From: Rubripirellula sp.
GTDB taxonomy: Bacteria; Planctomycetota; Planctomycetia; Pirellulales; Pirellulaceae
Direction of reading: 5' to 3'
Length of the DNA: 46,107 nt
NCBI GenBank assembly: GCA_012270385.1
Contig: JAAXIK010000444.1
Location: forward strand, 1 to 46,107
Positions within the stretch are counted from its first letter, which is position 1, and each line of letters begins with the position of its first letter. Shown one piece after another: positions 42,088 through 46,107 of the stretch. Both the position numbers and the translations under genes were made by a program. The notes beneath the pieces were generated by a model. That model was given only the letters and a program-made list of their open reading frames with translations. It had not been told where the DNA came from and did no database searches.

Positions 42088-43572
42088 TTAAAGAGCGAGC
42101 AGCAAGCGACTAGGTGCTTCAAGGAAGCCAATCACATCGTTCAAGAAGCGAGCAGCCGTGCCACCATCCACCAGCCTATGGTCATAAGAAAGGCTCAATG
42201 GCATCATGAGGCGAGGTTGGATGGAATCATCGGGCATCACTACCGGAAGCTTTCGGCTTCTGCCCACCAAAAGAATTGCAACCTCAGGAACATTCACAAT
42301 GGGCGTTGAGTACTGACCGCCGATAGCACCTAGGTTGCTGATGGTGAAACTACCGCCTCGAAGATCACTAACACCGAAGTTGCCTCCACGAACTTTTCCG
42401 GCCATTTCCGCCAAAGAGCGGGTGATTTCAGGAATTCCCATCATGTCTGCATTTTTCATTACAGGTACGACTAAACCACGGTCTGTATCAACCGCGATTC
42501 CCACATTAACGTAATCTTTGTAAATGATCTGATCATTCTCTTGATCGATGACAGCGTTGATCGCGGGGTGATGTCGTAGTGCTGTTGCAATCGCTTTGAT
42601 CAGAAATGGCATCGTGGTCAACTTGAGACCCTGTGCTGCGTAGTCTTCTTTGCTGCTTTGTCGAAGCTGCTCAAGATCCGTGATATCCGCATCGTCAAAG
42701 TTGGTGACTCGAGGTACAGCAGACCAGCTCGCGTGCATCTGATTCGCAATGGTTTTGCGAATCCTGTCCATACGCTCCGTGCGAATCGGTCCGTGTTCAT
42801 CAGATCCATTTGGTGCTGGCTTTGCGGCAGGATCTGCAGACGTATTTGACGTGGTGGCCGCACCGTTTTCAGAACTGGGTGCAGGAGCTTGGTCACGTGT
42901 TGCGGTTGGTGCTGCTGGGGATTGATTAGCGGCACGCACCACCGACAGAATATCGTCTCGTGTGATTCGGCCTCCGTCCCCTGAACCCTGAACGCGACCT
43001 AAGTCAACGCCCACTTCTCTGGCAAAGCGTCTAATCGCTGGGCCTGCTGCAATCACATCGTCTGGTGAAGCTGAGCTCGCGACTTCAGCAACCGGTGTTG
43101 GAGGTGCTGCGGCTGGTGATGAGATCGGAGCAGCCGGTGCGGCGGGAGCTGTTGGGGTGGGTGCTGGTGGTGCGGCGGGCGCGGGTGGTGGCGTTGGAGT
43201 GGGCGGTGCCGCTGGGGTGGGTTGAGATTCTACTGTCTGGCTTGGAGACGGCTCGGGAGCCGGTTCCGGTGCAGTTTCCGGCGCCTTTTGGGCAGTTTCA
43301 ACAGCCTCTGGTGAAGACTCTTCTGTCGCTGTTCCTGAGTCTTCCAATTCGAGGATAGCACCGTCGATAGCAACCGTGTCTCCTTCATTGATGAGTACCT
43401 TGGTAACTGTGCCACCGATGGATGCGGGGACCGTTACCGTTGCCTTGTCGGTTTCCATTTCGACAATGTCTTGGCCCTTTTCAATCGTATCTCCTACAGA
43501 TACGAAGATTTCAAGTACATCGCCGGATTCAATACCATCACCGAGGTCAGGAAGTTTTACTTCAATAGTCAT
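42088..43572 (-). CDS. aceF: Pyruvate dehydrogenase E2 (dihydrolipoamide acetyltransferase)
   Basis: A 494-residue cytoplasmic enzyme. One lipoyl domain (residues 1-78) carries the lipoylated Lys43 in METDKATV. A long Ala/Pro/Glu linker follows (about 80-165). The E1/E3-binding domain lies near 175-210 (AGPAIRRFAREVGVDLGRVQGSG), then a second linker, and the catalytic domain ends with SYDHRLVDGG (His465, Asp469). It transfers acetyl groups to CoA in the pyruvate dehydrogenase complex. The gene follows aceE on the same strand after 158 bases. With a single lipoyl domain and homodimeric-type E1 beside it, the complex resembles the AceEF arrangement. E3 is not in the window. Confidence 0.94.
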   Translation of the reverse strand: MTIEVKLPDLGDGIESGDVLEIFVSVGDTIEKGQDIVEMETDKATVTVPASIGGTVTKVLINEGDTVAIDGAILELEDSGTATEESSPEAVETAQKAPETAPEPAPEPSPSQTVESQPTPAAPPTPTPPPAPAAPPAPTPTAPAAPAAPISSPAAAPPTPVAEVASSASPDDVIAAGPAIRRFAREVGVDLGRVQGSGDGGRITRDDILSVVRAANQSPAAPTATRDQAPAPSSENGAATTSNTSADPAAKPAPNGSDEHGPIRTERMDRIRKTIANQMHASWSAVPRVTNFDDADITDLEQLRQSSKEDYAAQGLKLTTMPFLIKAIATALRHHPAINAVIDQENDQIIYKDYVNVGIAVDTDRGLVVPVMKNADMMGIPEITRSLAEMAGKVRGGNFGVSDLRGGSFTISNLGAIGGQYSTPIVNVPEVAILLVGRSRKLPVVMPDDSIQPRLMMPLSLSYDHRLVDGGTAARFLNDVIGFLEAPSRLLLAL

Positions 43573-43730
43573 TCAATGTTTTCGTTTTCAAAAGGCAATT
43601 GGATCGGATTCAGCTGGGTTCGGTTACCGGTCAACCAGCCATCGACTGTCAAGATTTGAGTGGCCACTCCGTTACGAGTAGGCCATGTGGATTATTGTTG
43701 ATATCGCTTAGTTGTCCCTTAACACTTTTA

Positions 43731-46107
43731 TCAGGCAAAGTACGGGTTGGGCTTCTCGGAGTCAAAACCTAATTGACTGATCGCATCTTGGACGTCCTTT
43801 GGTTCGATAACCCCAGCCTTGGCAAGTCTGCTTAGGGTGGCGATCGTGATGGATTCAGCATCGACTTCAAAGTGGCGTCGCAATGACTCACGAGTGTCGC
43901 TTCTTCCCATGCCATCGGTTCCGAGGACGTAATAATCCCCAGGGACCCAAGGTGTGAGTTGTTCAGCCAAAGCACGCACGTAATCACTCGCTGCAATGAA
44001 TGGCCCCTCCGCGTCCTCAAGCACCTCTTCAAGATAACTCTTCTTGGGTGTCTCCGTTGGGTGCAGCATATTCCATCGATCGCAATCACCGGCTTCACGT
44101 CTCAGTTGGGTGTAACTGGTAACACTCCAAGCGTCGCTGGCGATGCCGAATTGTTCAGCGAGGATTTCCTGAGCTTTTAACACGCCATTGAGAATTGCAC
44201 CACTTCCAAACAGTTGAACCCGTGCTTTCGCATCTTCAACCTCGCGACTTCGATAACGGTACATTCCTTTAATGATGCCTTCCTCGCATCCTTCCGGCAT
44301 TTCTGGATGGTCATATGGCTCGTTCTCCGACATCAGATAATAGATGCACTCCTCGCCATCCTGATACATCCGCTTCAAGCCTTCCATGATGATGACCACC
44401 GTTTCATAGGCAAAAGCCGGGTCGTAAGACCTAACGGTTGGGAATGCGATGGCATTCATCAGACTATGTCCATCTTGATGCTGAAGGCCTTCACCATTCA
44501 GCGTTGTGCGACCTGCCGTGGCACCAATTAAGAAGCCTTTGGCTCGCATATCTGCTGCAGCCCAAACGAGATCTCCAATCCTTTGGAAGCCAAACATGCT
44601 GTAATAGATAAAGAATGGAATCATGTTGATTCCATGAAGGCTATAGGCAGTACCCGCTGCGTTAAAGCTGCTCATCGAGCCCGCTTCGGTGATGCCCTCT
44701 TCAAGAATTTGACCGTCCTGCGCCTCTTTATAATAGGTGATCTGCTCAGAATCGACGGGCTCGTAGAGTTGACCCGCGTGTGCATAGATTCCGAATTGCC
44801 TAAACATACCCTCCATCCCAAAGGTGCGAGATTCATCAGGCACGATGGGAACCATGTGCTTGCCAATCTTCTTGTCTCGGCAAAGTGCGATCAGCGTTTG
44901 CACCACGGCAAATGTAGTGCTGATATTTTTGTTCTCAAGCTTGCTAATTAGCTTGCGATACTCATCCAGTGTTGGAACTTCCATCGTTGGATGTTCAGTG
45001 GGTCGACTGGGTACGGACCCACCCAGTGCTGCCCGCCGTTCTTTCAGGTACTTGATTTCCTGACTATTCTCGGGCGGCTTGTAGAATGGAGCTTGTCCGA
45101 CTTCTTCATCACTAATCGGAATACCAAAACGAGTTCGGAATTCCAACAATTCTTCCTCGTTCATTTTTTTCTGGTTGTGGGCGACGTTTCGACCTTCACC
45201 AGCTTCGCCCAAGCCATAGCCCTTGACGGTTTTTGCCAGAATCACGGTTGGCTTCCCATTCTTCAGCTCAGTCGCCATTTTGTAGGCAGCATAAACCTTT
45301 TCGGGATCATGGCCACCTCGTCGCATTTTCTCAAGGCGTTCATCGCTGTAGTTTTCAACCAGCTTGAGCAACTCAGGGTATTTGCCGAAGAAGTGCTCAC
45401 GGATGTAGCTACCCGGCATTCCGGTGTATTTCTGGAATTGACCATCAACCACTTCGCCCATTCGCTTTACAAGGAGGCCGCTGGTGTCTTTCGCCAATAG
45501 GTGATCCCAGTCGTCTCCCCAAACTACTTTGATGACATTCCATCCGGCACCTCGGAATATGGATTCCAGTTCCTGGATGATCTTGCCGTTGCCCCTGACC
45601 GGGCCATCAAGTCTCTGAAGGTTGCAGTTAATCACAAAAATGAGGTTGTCTAGTTTCTCTCTAGCGGCGAGACCGATTGCTCCGAGAGTTTCGGGCTCAT
45701 CACATTCTCCGTCTCCCAAGAAAGCCCACACCTTCTGACCGGCGGTGTCCTTCATGCCGCGGTCACGCATGTATTCATTGAATCTTGCTTGATAAATAGC
45801 CATGATGGGTCCTAATCCCATCGAAACAGTGGGGTATTCCCAGAAATCTGGCATGAGCCAAGGATGTGGATAACTCGAGAGACCGCCACCTGGGGATAAC
45901 TCACGCCGGAAGTTTTCCAGATCGCTCTCCGTTAGTCGGCCTTCGAGATAGGCTCGGCTGTACATGCCCGGAGAGGCGTGGCCCTGAAAGAAAATGGTGT
46001 CACCTGCGTATCCGCTCTCTCCACGACCTCTAAAAAAGTGGTTGCAAGCGATTTCATACCGGGTTGCGCTGGCCGCAGACGTACTGCTGTGTCCGCCCAC
46101 TCCGCCG
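43731..46107 (-). CDS. aceE: Pyruvate dehydrogenase E1, homodimeric type (N-terminus beyond the window)
   Basis: A frame of about 790 residues open to the right edge; compared with AceE of about 890 residues, some 100 N-terminal residues are missing. GHSSTSAASATRYEIACNHFF, DTIFFQGHASPGMYSRAYLEGRL, LSSYPHPWLMPDFW and FPTVSMGLGP-like EYPTVSMGLGPIMAIYQARF match AceE closely. GDGECDEPETLGAIG to VINCNLQRLDGP is the thiamine diphosphate motif (GDG to N). It oxidatively decarboxylates pyruvate and acetylates the lipoyl group of E2, whose gene lies downstream on the same strand. The upstream promoter is outside the window. Confidence 0.95.
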   Translation of the reverse strand, partial: GGVGGHSSTSAASATRYEIACNHFFRGRGESGYAGDTIFFQGHASPGMYSRAYLEGRLTESDLENFRRELSPGGGLSSYPHPWLMPDFWEYPTVSMGLGPIMAIYQARFNEYMRDRGMKDTAGQKVWAFLGDGECDEPETLGAIGLAAREKLDNLIFVINCNLQRLDGPVRGNGKIIQELESIFRGAGWNVIKVVWGDDWDHLLAKDTSGLLVKRMGEVVDGQFQKYTGMPGSYIREHFFGKYPELLKLVENYSDERLEKMRRGGHDPEKVYAAYKMATELKNGKPTVILAKTVKGYGLGEAGEGRNVAHNQKKMNEEELLEFRTRFGIPISDEEVGQAPFYKPPENSQEIKYLKERRAALGGSVPSRPTEHPTMEVPTLDEYRKLISKLENKNISTTFAVVQTLIALCRDKKIGKHMVPIVPDESRTFGMEGMFRQFGIYAHAGQLYEPVDSEQITYYKEAQDGQILEEGITEAGSMSSFNAAGTAYSLHGINMIPFFIYYSMFGFQRIGDLVWAAADMRAKGFLIGATAGRTTLNGEGLQHQDGHSLMNAIAFPTVRSYDPAFAYETVVIIMEGLKRMYQDGEECIYYLMSENEPYDHPEMPEGCEEGIIKGMYRYRSREVEDAKARVQLFGSGAILNGVLKAQEILAEQFGIASDAWSVTSYTQLRREAGDCDRWNMLHPTETPKKSYLEEVLEDAEGPFIAASDYVRALAEQLTPWVPGDYYVLGTDGMGRSDTRESLRRHFEVDAESITIATLSRLAKAGVIEPKDVQDAISQLGFDSEKPNPYFA

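Noticed and set aside
41851-42309. 152-codon plus-strand open frame across the GNAT and E2 genes
   Set aside because: It is antisense to the E2 catalytic domain and out of frame with the acetyltransferase, and it crosses the terminator hairpin.
43080-43290. Repetitive GC-rich stretch that looks like a tandem repeat
   Set aside because: It encodes the Ala/Pro linker of the E2 enzyme, a normal low-complexity feature of the family.
1-46107. tRNA genes, CRISPR arrays, insertion sequences, prophage
   Set aside because: No cloverleaf with a GTTCRA loop, no spaced direct repeats, no transposase or integrase motifs and no terminal inverted repeats were seen on reading both strands.

Overview
The window looks like chromosomal DNA of a planctomycete (Planctomycetota, most likely a Pirellulaceae-type marine lineage) of moderate GC. 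This placement is inferred from gene content: a formylglycine sulfatase, a PVC-type dehydrogenase beta-propeller protein next to a HEAT/cupredoxin/cytochrome c protein, a PQQ-like propeller with the DWSHFRGPN opening, a WXG100-like protein, a kinase-fold protein, and several proteins with no family I can name. No rRNA, tRNA, CRISPR array, phage or insertion sequence was seen.

Layout. 1-124: start of a membrane-anchored protein on the minus strand. 653-8436: a pseudopilin and assembly-platform operon of type II secretion character (GspG, then H-I-J-K, a PilM/PilN- or GspL-like protein, and a PilO-like protein with extra domains). The secretin, ATPase and GspF platform genes are not in the window. 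8433-11296: a NitT/TauT/HMP-type ABC importer whose ATPase start overlaps the stop of the secretion operon. 11375-12313: a pseudokinase on the minus strand. 12651-15050: an ABC-2 exporter pair. 15268-16128: a sugar-phosphate isomerase/epimerase-like TIM barrel. 16268-19207: a TolC-like outer-membrane protein broken by two in-frame stops.

19662-25065: proteins largely of unknown family (a membrane-anchored coiled-coil protein, a 164-residue protein, an alpha-helical protein, a helical partner, a WXG100-like protein and a TPR protein). These may form an ESX/WXG100-associated module. 25244-28695: an iron-type alcohol dehydrogenase, a sulfatase and an unknown protein. 29114-34878: two GT-B glycosyltransferases, a HAD protein with a DxY motif, and a GH13_18 phosphorylase, together reading as a glycosylglycerate (compatible solute) locus. 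34903-41417: secreted redox and propeller proteins. 41532-42014: a GNAT acetyltransferase. 42088-46107: pyruvate dehydrogenase E2 and the 3'-most part of E1.

Most noteworthy points: (1) the glycosyltransferase/HAD/phosphorylase locus; (2) the WXG100-like neighbourhood without a visible secretion ATPase; (3) a PilO-like protein carrying a cadherin-like domain and a GspC/PilP-like C-terminus; (4) a kinase fold that has lost all its catalytic-loop residues; (5) two genes (GspK-like and TolC-like) whose conserved frame continues through one and two stop codons respectively, which may be decay or sequence error. All functional calls come from reading motifs and recalled family knowledge; no database search was run.
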